Positions 45,059-53,422 of a stretch of DNA of 64,000 bases are shown piece by piece. The position numbers and the translations under genes are program-made. Numbering within the stretch: position 1 is the first letter of the stretch; each line of letters starts with the position of its first letter. Below the pieces are notes generated by a model. It was not told where the DNA came from, searched no databases, and was given only the letters and a program-made list of their open reading frames with translations. The stretch covers positions 170,830 through 234,829 of the forward strand of contig DBRN01000003.1 in the NCBI GenBank assembly GCA_002305995.1, given 5' to 3'. The stretch is from Atopobiaceae bacterium UBA1367 (lineage in GTDB: Bacteria; Actinomycetota; Coriobacteriia; Coriobacteriales; Atopobiaceae).

Positions 45059-45655
45059 GTGGACGGCACCATCGACGAGCGCTACCACGGCCTGCTGAAC
45101 TCAGGCGAGCTCTATGACAGCTCGCGCAAGGAGCTGACGACACGCCAGCACGAGCTCGTTCGGCGGCTGGACGAGTACAACGCCACGCCCGAGACCGAGG
45201 AGGGCCGCGCGCGTCGTGCCTCCCTGCTGCGTGGGTTGCTCGGGACCTATGGGGAGGGACTTTGCCTGACCCCTCCCGTCCATGCCAACTGGGGCCTACG
45301 CCACGTGCACGTGGGCAGAAACGTCTATTTCAACTTCGGGGCGTCCTTCGTCGACGACGCGGACGTATTCATTGGCGACCACTGCCAATTCGGTCCGAAC
45401 GTGACCATCTGCACGGCCGAGCACCCCCTCTCGCCCGACCTGAGGAGGCGTGGCCTCCAATACAACAGGCCGGTGCGCATCGGCAGCGACGTCTGGGTGG
45501 GCGCCGGCGCCATCATCCTCGCCGGCGTGACCATAGGCGAGGGCGCCGTCGTGGGGGCTGGGAGCGTGGTGACTCGCGACGTCGAGCCGCGCACGGTCGT
45601 CGTTGGCGTTCCCGCACGCGTGGTGAGAAGGATCGACGAGGACGAGGGGCGCTAG
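45059..45655 (+). CDS. Galactoside/maltose O-acetyltransferase (LacA-like)
   Basis: Acetylates a sugar using acetyl-CoA, possibly to detoxify non-metabolised galactosides. The 198-residue protein has the N-terminal Mac domain (YDSSRKELTTRQHELVRRLDEYN) and left-handed beta-helix hexapeptides, with catalytic His in CTAEHPLSP and the end GVPARVVRRI. The GTG at 45059 follows GGGAAGGGGTCC. It closes the galactoside operon and its stop overlaps the convergent phosphoesterase by four bases. Confidence 0.9.
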   Translation: MDGTIDERYHGLLNSGELYDSSRKELTTRQHELVRRLDEYNATPETEEGRARRASLLRGLLGTYGEGLCLTPPVHANWGLRHVHVGRNVYFNFGASFVDDADVFIGDHCQFGPNVTICTAEHPLSPDLRRRGLQYNRPVRIGSDVWVGAGAIILAGVTIGEGAVVGAGSVVTRDVEPRTVVVGVPARVVRRIDEDEGR

Positions 45656-46245
45656 AGCTCGAGCTCGACATGGCCGAAGGCGTTGACGAGCAGGGTTCCG
45701 CTGGGATGGGCGCGCGCCCTGGGAACTCGCCCGTAGTCGAGATGCACGTGGCCGCTGAGCATGTGGGAGGGGCGCACGCGGCCGAGCAGCCAGTTGAAGG
45801 CGTCGAAACCCTGGTGGGGGAGGTCATTCAGGTCGCCGTGGCCGCGAGGCGGCACGTGCGTCACGAGCAGGTCGATGCCGCCCGACAGCTTGGTGCGTGC
45901 CTCCAGGAAGAGGGACCTGACCCACATCTGGGCCTGCGTGTGGGCGACGATGCCCTCCCGATAGCGAAGCGACCCCTCGAGGCCTGCGATGCGCAGCCGT
46001 CCGAGGCGCACGACGCGACCGTCGAGGTCGATGCCCCCAGGCGGGTCCTGCCCGTATGCCTGGTCGTGATTTCCTCGCACGTAGGCAAGCGGGGCACCCG
46101 TCATGGTCGCCACGTAGTCGAGGTAGGGCGCAGGTAGGTCACCGCACGATATGACCAGGTCAACAGGGTCGAGCGACGATGCGCGTCCCTCCAGTCGCGC
46201 GCAGAGCAGCTCGTCCTCGACATCCGCTATGGCCAGGATGCGCAC
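45652..46245 (-). CDS. Metallophosphoesterase
   Basis: A 197-residue calcineurin-like phosphoesterase with ADVEDE, ISCGDLPAPYLDYV, YVRGNHD and the later TLLVNA region. The first motif has ADVED where DxHG is usual, and LLVTHVPPRGHGD gives the remaining His ligands. It lies 9 bases after the BMP-like gene, so the two form a unit. Substrate unknown. Confidence 0.82.
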   Translation of the reverse strand: MRILAIADVEDELLCARLEGRASSLDPVDLVISCGDLPAPYLDYVATMTGAPLAYVRGNHDQAYGQDPPGGIDLDGRVVRLGRLRIAGLEGSLRYREGIVAHTQAQMWVRSLFLEARTKLSGGIDLLVTHVPPRGHGDLNDLPHQGFDAFNWLLGRVRPSHMLSGHVHLDYGRVPRARAHPSGTLLVNAFGHVELEL

Positions 46246-46254
46246 GGGTCGGCC

Positions 46255-48192
46255 TCAGGGCTCTGCGTCGGTCTCGGGGGAGATGACGCCCGAGATCCGC
46301 ACGGCGTCGAGCGCGTCGCGCGAGAGCTCCCAGCTCTTGGGGAGGCGCCCGCTGATGTTCGTGCTGAGCCAGCGCATCGAGGCCACCTGCTCGGGTGAGA
46401 GGCAGCCCGAGCCGTCGTCTTGCACGATGCCCCGTTGGGTGGCGAGCACCCCATCGAAGGGATGGGCCATGCCCGCCGTCAGGGCGTCGGTCAGCAGGGC
46501 CACGAGTTTGCGCTGACCCAGCGGCAGACCCTCCTCCAGGCTGAGGTGCACGACGCCGGCGCCCATGCCCCACCAGTGGTTGACGGCGTGGCCAGGTTGG
46601 CCGGCGATGTCGGCGTTCCAGGTGTTATCGCGAACCGACCGGACGATGAGCTCGTAGCACCTGCCCCAGTCCCAGGCAGCGAGGGCGATCTGCGTGCGCC
46701 GTCCCGCGCCGTCCAGGCGATAGAGGCCGCAAGGCTCGTCTGGGTGGGCGGGGTTGCGGTAGTCCAGGCCTGCTATCACGCGGGCGTTGGCCTCGCGCAG
46801 CTCGCGCCTCCAGTCGTAGCCCTCCGCGCCGAGCCACTTGAGATGTATGGTGGCATACGGGTCGACCAGGGCCGCACCGAGGGCGAAGGCGTTGACCTCG
46901 GCGACGCTCCCATAGATGGGCGACACGGCGAGGTATCCCAGCTGGTGGTTTCCGGCAAGGCTCGCCGCCAGGGCACCCATGACGAACTTCACCTCGTACA
47001 TGCGGGCGTGGAAGGTGCGCACCGAGCGATGCGAGAGGTTGATCGAGCAGTTGACCACCGTGCGGTCGGGATGTGCCACCGCCGCGCGCGCCGCCTGCTC
47101 GATCTGTCGCGGCGACACGGTGACGATGAGGTCGCTCTCGTCCGCCACGGCCGCCTCGATGGCGCGGTCAAAGGCGGCGTCATCGGTGCAGTCGGAGAAG
47201 GCGGTCGTCTCGACCGAGTCTGCCATGCGCTCCTGCAGGGCCTGGCGACCCTGCTCGTGGGCCGCCACCCAGCCAGAGACCTGCGGGCTGCGGTCGTAGA
47301 TGAAGGCAGCCCTGAACACCCGTCCGCGACGACGATGGCCGATGGCCGCCTTGAGGGGCCCTGTGACACCTCCCTGTCGTGGGGGCTCCTCGACGAACGT
47401 GATGGCGTCGCCCTGCGAGGCCGCCACGAGCTCGTCCCACATGCGGTAGATGCGCTGCCCCATGACGTCCCGCGGGGCGTCGAGGGGGTTGGCCGTGGCG
47501 TAGAGGGTGAGATAGATGAGGAACGCATCGGCGCTTCCGAGGGCGAGCGAGCTGCCGCCCCGCGCCTCATACACGTGCGTGAAGCGCCAGAAGGCTGCGC
47601 TCAGCGCCCGCACATCCTCTTCGGGCCAGGGGTGGGTGAGGTCGCCTCCGAGCAGCCGGGCGAGGCGCCTGTACGACCCTTCTTTGGTGAAGGTGAGGCC
47701 ATAGAGGGGCACAGCGGCATAGAACTCGAGAAACTCGCGGTAGAGGCGGTACTCGGTGGTGTCTGTGGGGGAGGGCGTGACGCGTGTGACATCTGCCAGG
47801 ATGTCGGGAGCATCCAGATAGCGCATCACCGAGACACGCTTGTTGCCCTCCTGCACGTAGAAGCGCTGCAGATACTCGTAGGCCTTGATGGGCTCGCGGA
47901 TTCCCTCGTTGATGTGGGACTCGTAGAGGGCGCCCCACTTGGTGGCGAACTCCGTGCCCTCGTCCGCCAGGGGCATGAAGCCACACGAGAGGACGTTCTG
48001 CCTCCCACGCGTCTTTGTTCCGACGACAAGGGCGAGCGGGATCTCGCGGATGCCCACGGGCACTTCGCCGGCGGTGGCGTGGTTGGCGAGCAGCTCGTCC
48101 AGCGCGGGCGGGTAGGGGTCTCTCCCGTGCGCCTGCGCCTGCTCCACGTGCTTGAGGCCAAGTTTGCGTGCCTTGCGGTAATCACCCGTCAT
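46255..48192 (-). CDS. Cytosolic BMP-domain protein with ParB-like N-terminal region
   Basis: A 645-residue protein without signal peptide. Residues 90-130 include YLQRFYVQEGNKRVSVMRYLD, reminiscent of the ParB/Srx nucleotide-binding motif. From about residue 315 it has a BMP/PnrA-type periplasmic-binding fold (FRAAFIYDRSPQVSGWVAAHEQGRQAL, then GYLAVSPIYGSVAEVNAFALGA). Such a ligand-binding fold kept inside the cell suggests a nucleoside sensor or enzyme rather than a transporter subunit. It is followed at once by a metallophosphoesterase gene. The ParB-like call is tentative; the BMP call is good. Confidence 0.7.
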   Translation of the reverse strand: MTGDYRKARKLGLKHVEQAQAHGRDPYPPALDELLANHATAGEVPVGIREIPLALVVGTKTRGRQNVLSCGFMPLADEGTEFATKWGALYESHINEGIREPIKAYEYLQRFYVQEGNKRVSVMRYLDAPDILADVTRVTPSPTDTTEYRLYREFLEFYAAVPLYGLTFTKEGSYRRLARLLGGDLTHPWPEEDVRALSAAFWRFTHVYEARGGSSLALGSADAFLIYLTLYATANPLDAPRDVMGQRIYRMWDELVAASQGDAITFVEEPPRQGGVTGPLKAAIGHRRRGRVFRAAFIYDRSPQVSGWVAAHEQGRQALQERMADSVETTAFSDCTDDAAFDRAIEAAVADESDLIVTVSPRQIEQAARAAVAHPDRTVVNCSINLSHRSVRTFHARMYEVKFVMGALAASLAGNHQLGYLAVSPIYGSVAEVNAFALGAALVDPYATIHLKWLGAEGYDWRRELREANARVIAGLDYRNPAHPDEPCGLYRLDGAGRRTQIALAAWDWGRCYELIVRSVRDNTWNADIAGQPGHAVNHWWGMGAGVVHLSLEEGLPLGQRKLVALLTDALTAGMAHPFDGVLATQRGIVQDDGSGCLSPEQVASMRWLSTNISGRLPKSWELSRDALDAVRISGVISPETDAEP

Positions 48193-48386
48193 GGCTCATC
48201 ACCCTTATCGTGAGGTGCTCGGGCGAGCAGGAGGTGGGGTGGCGCTCCGATGGGAGCTGATGCCATCATATTGGTTGGCGGGCACGTGGATCCGCATGAT
48301 CTCGCGGATCCACGCATATGTGTATGAAGAGGTGCGATAGTGCGAGGTCGGGGTGGGGGGCCGGCAGGGAACGGGCTGTCGTGACG
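48193..48386. other. Upstream region of the BMP-like gene, no gene seen
   Basis: This stretch before the 42-bp array holds a 10-bp inverted repeat (GTGGATCCGC with GCGGATCCAC around 48285-48312) and a degenerate 42-bp-type unit. It probably carries the promoter of the minus-strand BMP-like gene. Confidence 0.5.
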
Positions 48387-48824
48387 GATGCGTCCTGTCG
48401 GCTGGGGTGGGAAAGGAAAACCCCGAGTTGTGCGAGGTCGGGGTGGGGCCCGGAAAGGAAAAGCCCGAGTTGTGCGGACTTGGCTCCCCTGTCGGAAAGG
48501 GTTTTGCCGAGTTGTGCGAGGTCGGGGTGGGGCCCGGAAAGGAAAAGCCCGAGTTGTGCGGAGTCGGGGTCCGTGGTGGAAAGATTTCTCCCGACTTTTG
48601 ACCTCATCGGCCCTCACAACTCAGCGTTTTCCTTTCCGGGGGAGGCCCACGCTGCGCACAACTCGAAGAAAACCTTTCCGGCCGAGGGTCGCACTGCGCA
48701 CAACTCACGGATTTCCTTTCCAGGGTCGGCCTCGGTCTCGCACAACTCGGGCTTTTCCTTTCCACCATCGGTCATGGTCCCGCACAACTCGGGGTTTTCC
48801 TTTCCGGCGTGCGGGGTGCGCTCG
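48387..48824. repeat. Symmetric array of 5 + 5 units of 42 bp pointing towards each other
   Basis: Five 42-bp units on the plus strand start at 48387, 48429, 48471, 48513 and 48555. Five complementary-sense units start at 48615, 48657, 48699, 48741 and 48783. An 18-bp centre separates them. Each unit keeps GTTGTGCG, a variable 16-18 bases, then GGAAAGGAAAA-CCCGA. A further degenerate unit lies at about 48339-48386. The conserved core is kept at the base level, with codons such as TTG that are rare here, so selection on DNA or RNA or recent copying fits better than selection on protein. Both inner units end in TGA in the same relative frame. The right half begins where a decayed GH1 gene ends. 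Confidence 0.85.
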
Positions 48825-49378
48825 AACGTGCCGTTGCCCTCGTCGTCCAAGCCGACGTGTACGGGGTCGTAGTGCTTGCTCATCGAGCCGGTGGAGAGCG
48901 CCACCACGTCGAAGATGGCCCAGGGTAGGCAGCCGAAGATGCCTGCGTCGTTCGCGGCCTCGCGCAGCTGCCCGATGTTGCGCGGGCCGGATGCCCGTCA
49001 CCAGGCCGCATCCCGTCATGATGCCGAAGGGCGCCTGCGCACGCCCATCTCGTTGAAGGCGAGCCAGTGGCGCACCGTGCCGCGGTAGCGCCCCACCGCT
49101 TCTTCGGCGAGTTGGCCGTCGCGGGTGAGCCAGTGCCTCACCGTGTCCCTGTAGCGCCCCACGATGGTGCGCGCGCAGCGCTTGAAGTGCCTGACGGCCT
49201 TGGGGTTGGCCCAGCCCTCTGCGGGTGAGCGCGAGCGTCGGTCAGCCAGTTAATGCAATCCATGAAATCACCAACCCTCTGCAGGTGAGCGCGAGCGGCG
49301 GCTCGTAGTGGCTCACCGTCACCACGGGGTCGATGCCGCACGCGTCGAGCAGCCCGAAGACGCGGTCAGTTTCTACCT
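48812..49378 (-). pseudogene. Decayed GH1 family beta-glucosidase / 6-phospho-beta-glucosidase
   Basis: Minus-strand pieces in different frames match a GH1 enzyme in order: TDRVFGLLDACGIDPVVTVSHYEPP, then EGWANPKAVRHFKRCARTI, VGRYRDTVRHWL, RYRGTVRHWLAFNEMG (the catalytic NE motif), and the C-terminal FDVVALSTGSMSKHYDPVHV with LDDEGNGTFERT. Large parts are missing, including the second catalytic Glu region. GRYR-TVRHWL occurs twice in tandem and CCCTCTGCGGGTGAGCGCGAG is duplicated near 49212 and 49273, showing local duplication. The 3' end runs into the 42-bp array. Confidence 0.75.
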
Positions 49379-49576
49379 GAGGCCCGTGTCCTTGGAGCCT
49401 TCCCTGGAGCCTGGGCGTGCCGGCCGAGAGACGCCCCTGCCTGGCCACTCCAACTGTCGCACGGCGCCCTGCTGGGGCCATCTGCCGGCACCGGCGAGAG
49501 GCCTGACTTCCCTGACGATTGGCTAATAATAAGAGATCAAACCAAACAGGTGGTTTGACCTCTGCGTTTCCACTGG

Positions 49577-49650
49577 TCGGGGCGACTGGATTCGAACCAG
49601 CGACCCTCTGCTCCCAAAGCAGATGCGCTACCAAGCTGCGCCACGCCCCG
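49577..49650 (-). tRNA. tRNA-Pro (anticodon UGG)
   Basis: On the minus strand the acceptor CGGGGCG pairs with CGCCCCG, the anticodon loop TTTGGGA gives TGG, and the T-loop is TTCGAAT. All arms are standard. CCA is not encoded. Confidence 0.96.
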
Positions 49651-49705
49651 ATTTCGACCTCACAGTATAGGCGACCGGCGTCATCGGGGCAAACGGCCCC
49701 GCGCC

Positions 49706-50470
49706 CTATGCCAGCCCGAAGTGAGCGAGCCCGTGTGCCACGCCATCCTCGTCGATTCTGCTGGTCACGTACTCGGCGGCTTCCTTGAGCTCGTCGACCG
49801 CGTTTCCCATGGCGATGCCGTGACCTGCGGCGACGATCATCGGGAGGTCGTTGATGCCATCGCCGAAGGCATAGGTGTCCTCGATGTCCACGCCCAGTGC
49901 CGCCGCCACACCGCGCACCGCGTCGCCCTTGTCGGCACCGCGCACGGTGACGTCGGCGCTCGGGTGCGGCCCATGCGGGTTGACCAGGCACGCTCCGCCC
50001 AGTGCCTCGGTCGCGCGCAGGCGATGCCCGACGTCATCGAAGTAGATGTCGAAGCTGTGGGCACAGATGGAGCTAGGATCCCCGATGCGGGGGAGACGGC
50101 CCAGCCCGAGCACGGCCTCCGCGGCTGCCCGATAGGACTCGTTGCCGCCGTACCATGCCTCGCGCTCGCCGAAGAAGGCATAGCCCGCACCCACCCCATC
50201 GAGGGCCGCCGCGAAGCGGGTGACCTGGTCTGTCGTGAGTGGGGCGTTCACGAGGTCGCGATCGCCCATGAACGCAAGGCGCCCGTTGGAGCACACGAAG
50301 CCGTCGGCGAGGGCGCCGAAGTTCTGCTCGACGTAGGTACGCGCCCGGCCCGTGCAGATGAAGACGAGGTCGCCTGCGGCGCGCATGCGCGCAAGGGCCG
50401 ACGCCGCGCTTGGGGGGACATCGGTTCCCTTGGCCAGCGTGCCGTCGATGTCGAGAAATGCGCTGCGCAT
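49706..50470 (-). CDS. HAD superfamily phosphatase, Cof type (IIB)
   Basis: Dephosphorylates sugar phosphates, flavin or similar small phosphates. The 254-residue protein has FLDIDGTLAKG (nucleophile Asp), FICTGRA (motif II), a Lys in the GADKGDAVRG segment (motif III) and FGDGINDLPMI (motif IV), with a type IIB cap between. The ATG at 50470 follows AGGAGGGTCCC. The next gene upstream on the same strand ends 9 bases before, so they are likely co-transcribed. Confidence 0.9.
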   Translation of the reverse strand: MRSAFLDIDGTLAKGTDVPPSAASALARMRAAGDLVFICTGRARTYVEQNFGALADGFVCSNGRLAFMGDRDLVNAPLTTDQVTRFAAALDGVGAGYAFFGEREAWYGGNESYRAAAEAVLGLGRLPRIGDPSSICAHSFDIYFDDVGHRLRATEALGGACLVNPHGPHPSADVTVRGADKGDAVRGVAAALGVDIEDTYAFGDGINDLPMIVAAGHGIAMGNAVDELKEAAEYVTSRIDEDGVAHGLAHFGLA

Positions 50471-50479
50471 GGGACCCTC

Positions 50480-51151
50480 CTACCACACGTGCGGGATCAC
50501 GCGCCAGCGCACGCGCCGCAGATAGTCCCCGTAGCCCTCGAGCCCCTCTGCCAGCATGCGCTCCTCACCCCGCATGCGCAGGCTGATGATGGGCAGGTAG
50601 GTCAGCATGACTGCCAGGGAGAGGGGAGACCCCAGCACGACGGGCATGGACAGGAACATGACGAGCGTGGCGGCGTACATGGGGTGGCGCACGATGCCGT
50701 AGAGGCCCGTGTCGACCACATGCTGGCTCTCCTGCACCTCGACGGCGCGCGAGAGGAACTCGTTCTCGCGGAGCACCTCGCCGAAGAGCGCGTAGCCAGC
50801 GAGGAAGGCGGCCGCCGCGATCAGGCACACCGGGCGGGGGAAGGTCGGCCATCCCCAGCGAGCGCCCAGTCCCGCCAGGGCGAACGAGACGACGAACATG
50901 AGGCCCGAGAGCACGATGACCAGCCGTTGGCCCTCCTGGCGCTCGCGCGCCCTCAGGCGCTTGCGGATGAGGTCCGGCGCGCGGAGCAGCATGATGGCGC
51001 CTGCGAGCGCCATGGGCACGAAGAGGATGCCGAGCAGCAGCCACGCGTTCCACCAGCCCAGGCCTCCCGCAGGCACGAACAGCAGCAGGGCCGTGACGAC
51101 GACGCCTGCCATGAGCTTGGCTACCGCCTCGCGCGCCAGATCCTTGTCCAT
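50480..51151 (-). CDS. Isoprenylcysteine carboxyl methyltransferase (ICMT/PEMT)-family membrane protein
   Basis: A 223-residue membrane protein with about five helices and the ICMT/PEMT C-terminal signature TGLYGIVRHPMYAATLVMFLS followed by a cytosolic E(R/E)ML-EGYGDYLRRVRWRVIP tail that binds SAM in relatives. The ATG at 51151 is used; the longer frame upstream runs through tandem repeats. The substrate in bacteria is unknown. Probably co-transcribed with the HAD gene. Confidence 0.82.
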   Translation of the reverse strand: MDKDLAREAVAKLMAGVVVTALLLFVPAGGLGWWNAWLLLGILFVPMALAGAIMLLRAPDLIRKRLRARERQEGQRLVIVLSGLMFVVSFALAGLGARWGWPTFPRPVCLIAAAAFLAGYALFGEVLRENEFLSRAVEVQESQHVVDTGLYGIVRHPMYAATLVMFLSMPVVLGSPLSLAVMLTYLPIISLRMRGEERMLAEGLEGYGDYLRRVRWRVIPHVW

Positions 51152-51175
51152 GAGGGCCTCTCCCCGTGAGCGATG

Positions 51176-51265
51176 TGACCGATTGCCGCGTTGTGACTGG
51201 CCGCGGTGTGGCTGACCGGCTGACTGGCCGCGGTGCAGCTGACCGATTGCCGCGTTGTGACTGGC
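51176..51265. repeat. Nested direct repeats upstream of the ICMT-like gene
   Basis: An exact 26-bp sequence beginning TGACCGATTGCCGCG occurs at 51176-51201 and 51240-51265. Inside, TGACTGGCCGCGGTG occurs at 51194 and 51221. The block sits directly before the ICMT-like gene's start and may carry operators or be a slippage product. Confidence 0.7.
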
Positions 51266-51316
51266 TGCAGTGTAGCGCACGGAGGGATCCCTGCGGGGGA
51301 CGCCACTGTCCGCCGC

Positions 51317-52249
51317 CTATGCCAGCAGCAGGACCACCAGGGTGTAGGCGATCAACGTGACCACGATGTACATGGACATGAATGCCGAGGTGAAGCCCGC
51401 CTCGCGGTCGTCCCTGTACAGCGGGTGCAGCAGGGGTGCCATGCCAAAGCCCGTGGGGCACATGAAGTAGATGAGCACGGCCATCAGGAACTCACGGTCG
51501 GCCATGCGGCTGCGGAACAACACGAAGAAGCCCAGGATGGTGAGCGTGTACCAGGCGAGCCTCACGGCGCCGAGCCTGAGGATGGGGACGATGGTGTCCC
51601 GGTCCACCGTGAGGTCATAGCCGAGTATGAAGAGGATGAGGGCCACGATGGGGCTTGTCGCCATGGAGAGGGTCGAGGTCCAGGCCTCGCCGACGGGCGA
51701 GGCCACGATCATGCCTTGCAGGCCGGTGAGGTTCACGATGATGCCTGCGGCCATGGCGATGATGAAGGGGTTGGTCACGATGCTGCGAAACAGCTCCGAG
51801 GTGCCCGTGTCCCGGGCGACCTCGCGGGCGACCATGATGGGTATCACGACGAAGCAGGTCACCGTGCCCGCGACGTCGAAGATGACCGTGTTCGACGAGG
51901 CCCCCACGATGGAGAGGTAGAGCGGCAGGGCAACGTTGCCACCCTCGTTGGTGGAGAGCAAGTACTTGGAGAAGTGCGCCTGCTCGAGGCCGGTGAGACG
52001 GGCCGTGAGCGGGCCAACCACGAGCAGGGCGAGCACGTACATCACGAACACGTAGCCGATGATGGGCAGGACGTCCATGCCGATCTCAGCGCTTGACATG
52101 AGCTTGAAGATGAGGAGGGGAAAGAGCACGCCGAAGAGCACCGTGTTGGCCCCGCTCTTCTGCTCGGGGGTGACCCAGCCAAACGTGCGCGCGGCAGAGC
52201 CGAGGGCGAGCATGAAGAAGACGGGGAGCAGGGTGGTGAGGGCGGCCAT
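51317..52249 (-). CDS. AEC-family transporter (auxin efflux carrier/MleP type)
   Basis: A 310-residue membrane carrier with ten hydrophobic segments split five and five. Conserved features include SGANTVLFGVLFPLLIFKL and LLSTNEGGNVALPLY in the first half and CPTGFGMAPLL near the end. Family members export or exchange organic acids such as malate. The start follows AAAGGAGCCCC on the minus strand. No partner gene is next to it. Confidence 0.88.
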   Translation of the reverse strand: MAALTTLLPVFFMLALGSAARTFGWVTPEQKSGANTVLFGVLFPLLIFKLMSSAEIGMDVLPIIGYVFVMYVLALLVVGPLTARLTGLEQAHFSKYLLSTNEGGNVALPLYLSIVGASSNTVIFDVAGTVTCFVVIPIMVAREVARDTGTSELFRSIVTNPFIIAMAAGIIVNLTGLQGMIVASPVGEAWTSTLSMATSPIVALILFILGYDLTVDRDTIVPILRLGAVRLAWYTLTILGFFVLFRSRMADREFLMAVLIYFMCPTGFGMAPLLHPLYRDDREAGFTSAFMSMYIVVTLIAYTLVVLLLA

Positions 52250-52340
52250 GGGGCTCCTTTCGTGAGTGCGGCGCCAGACGCCTCAAAACTATAGCGGGGA
52301 CGGCGGGGGAGGGGAAGTGTCCCGCGCTCTGCTCTGATGC

Positions 52341-53084
52341 CTATGCTTGGCACCTGAGAAAGGCCCGCACCGCCTCGGTCATCTCGTCCAGGTGCAGGCT
52401 GTAGCCGTGATCGTCATCTGGGAGCACCACGAGCCGGGCGTCGGCGTACTTCTCGGCGGCATCTATGGAATACCGCACGGGAACCGACCTGTCCGCGCTG
52501 CCATGCACGAGCAGGACGGGCTTCCGGAAGCGCCTGATGGCCTCGTCCACGTCGAGCGTCTGGGCCACGCGCACGTAGTTCCCGTTGAGGGCGAGATCGC
52601 CGGCGACCAGCTCGTCGGGCACGTGGTCGGGGTCGAAGGAGATGCCCAGCAGCTCGCCCCTGCGCGCCCCGTCGACGATGACGACGGCGGGGGAGAGGGG
52701 GATGATGGCGCGTACGTCGTCCTGTCTCATGGCCGCGACGAGCATGGTGAGCAGGCCGCCCTGCGAGTGGCCGCACAGGTACAGCCCGTCCGCGAAGCCG
52801 AGGGCCTTGGCGTGGTCGATGACGGCCAGGGCGTTGGTGATCCACCTGTAGAGCGTGTGCTCGTGAAAGGAGCCGTCGCTCTGACCATGGCCGTAGAGCT
52901 CCACGCGCAGCGTGGCGACGCCCGCCTCGTTGATGGCACTGGCCACCGCCCTGATGTGGCGCTCCTCCATGTTGCCGGTGAGACCGTGGAAGACGATGGC
53001 GAGCGGGCGGCGACCGCCTCCCTCGGGGATGTCGAGCTTGGCGTGCAGGTGGATGCCGTCGTCGGTGATGTGGAACTCCCTCAC
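52341..53084 (-). CDS. Alpha/beta hydrolase, probable cinnamoyl (feruloyl) esterase
   Basis: A 247-residue cytoplasmic hydrolase with VFHGLTGNMEE (oxyanion region), GHSQGG (Ser nucleophile), HGSADRSVPV with Asp, and DDDHGYSLH (His). The layout resembles Lactobacillus cinnamoyl esterases that release ferulic acid from plant material. The minus-strand start follows AAGGAGGCACCC. Substrate by analogy only. Confidence 0.87.
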   Translation of the reverse strand: MREFHITDDGIHLHAKLDIPEGGGRRPLAIVFHGLTGNMEERHIRAVASAINEAGVATLRVELYGHGQSDGSFHEHTLYRWITNALAVIDHAKALGFADGLYLCGHSQGGLLTMLVAAMRQDDVRAIIPLSPAVVIVDGARRGELLGISFDPDHVPDELVAGDLALNGNYVRVAQTLDVDEAIRRFRKPVLLVHGSADRSVPVRYSIDAAEKYADARLVVLPDDDHGYSLHLDEMTEAVRAFLRCQA

Positions 53085-53422
53085 GGGTGCCTCCTTGGTC
53101 TGTGCCAGGTCGCAGGTACATCCTGGTCGTGCGGGCGGGGCGCATGGGTGCGGTGGTGCGAGACAAACAGAGCCTCCCGCTGGGAGGCTCTGCCAGGTCG
53201 CTCTGGCAAATGACTAAACGATTGATACAATGCACCTGTTTTATATAGAATGCACCCGCGTTCAAGTGCCTTTTTTGATGCCTTCTGCCTTTGGCATAGC
53301 GGACAGAAAGGACTAAAGGGACAAAACTGAATACGTCGATTAAAACTGTAGGTGCTGACCAGGTGAATTGGTAGTGTCAAGAATTATGCGCAAATTAGTA
53401 TGCAGTCTCTGGCAGGATGAAG
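53085..53422. other. Junction interval, GC-rich to AT-richer DNA
   Basis: Across this 338-base gap the sequence changes from GC-rich Coriobacteriia style to AT-richer DNA at about 53200. Besides the hairpin at 53168 it holds TAGTGTCAAGAATTATGCGC near 53371, a plausible IS256-type end. No gene is seen. Confidence 0.55.
53168..53192 (-). terminator. Hairpin near the composition break
   Basis: CAGAGCCTCCC and GGGAGGCTCTG form an 11-bp stem with a 3-base loop, followed on the minus strand by TTTGTCT. It could end transcription arriving from the IS element. Confidence 0.6.

Noticed and set aside
48353..48601. Plus-strand 82-residue ORF made of GKEKPELC-type repeats as a real gene
   Set aside because: No ribosome site and base-level rather than codon-level conservation of the units; kept as a repeat array, with the coding alternative noted.
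48387..48824. 42-bp array as a second CRISPR array
   Set aside because: Variable parts are only 16-18 bp, the conserved part is imperfect, the array reverses orientation in the middle and no cas gene is near.
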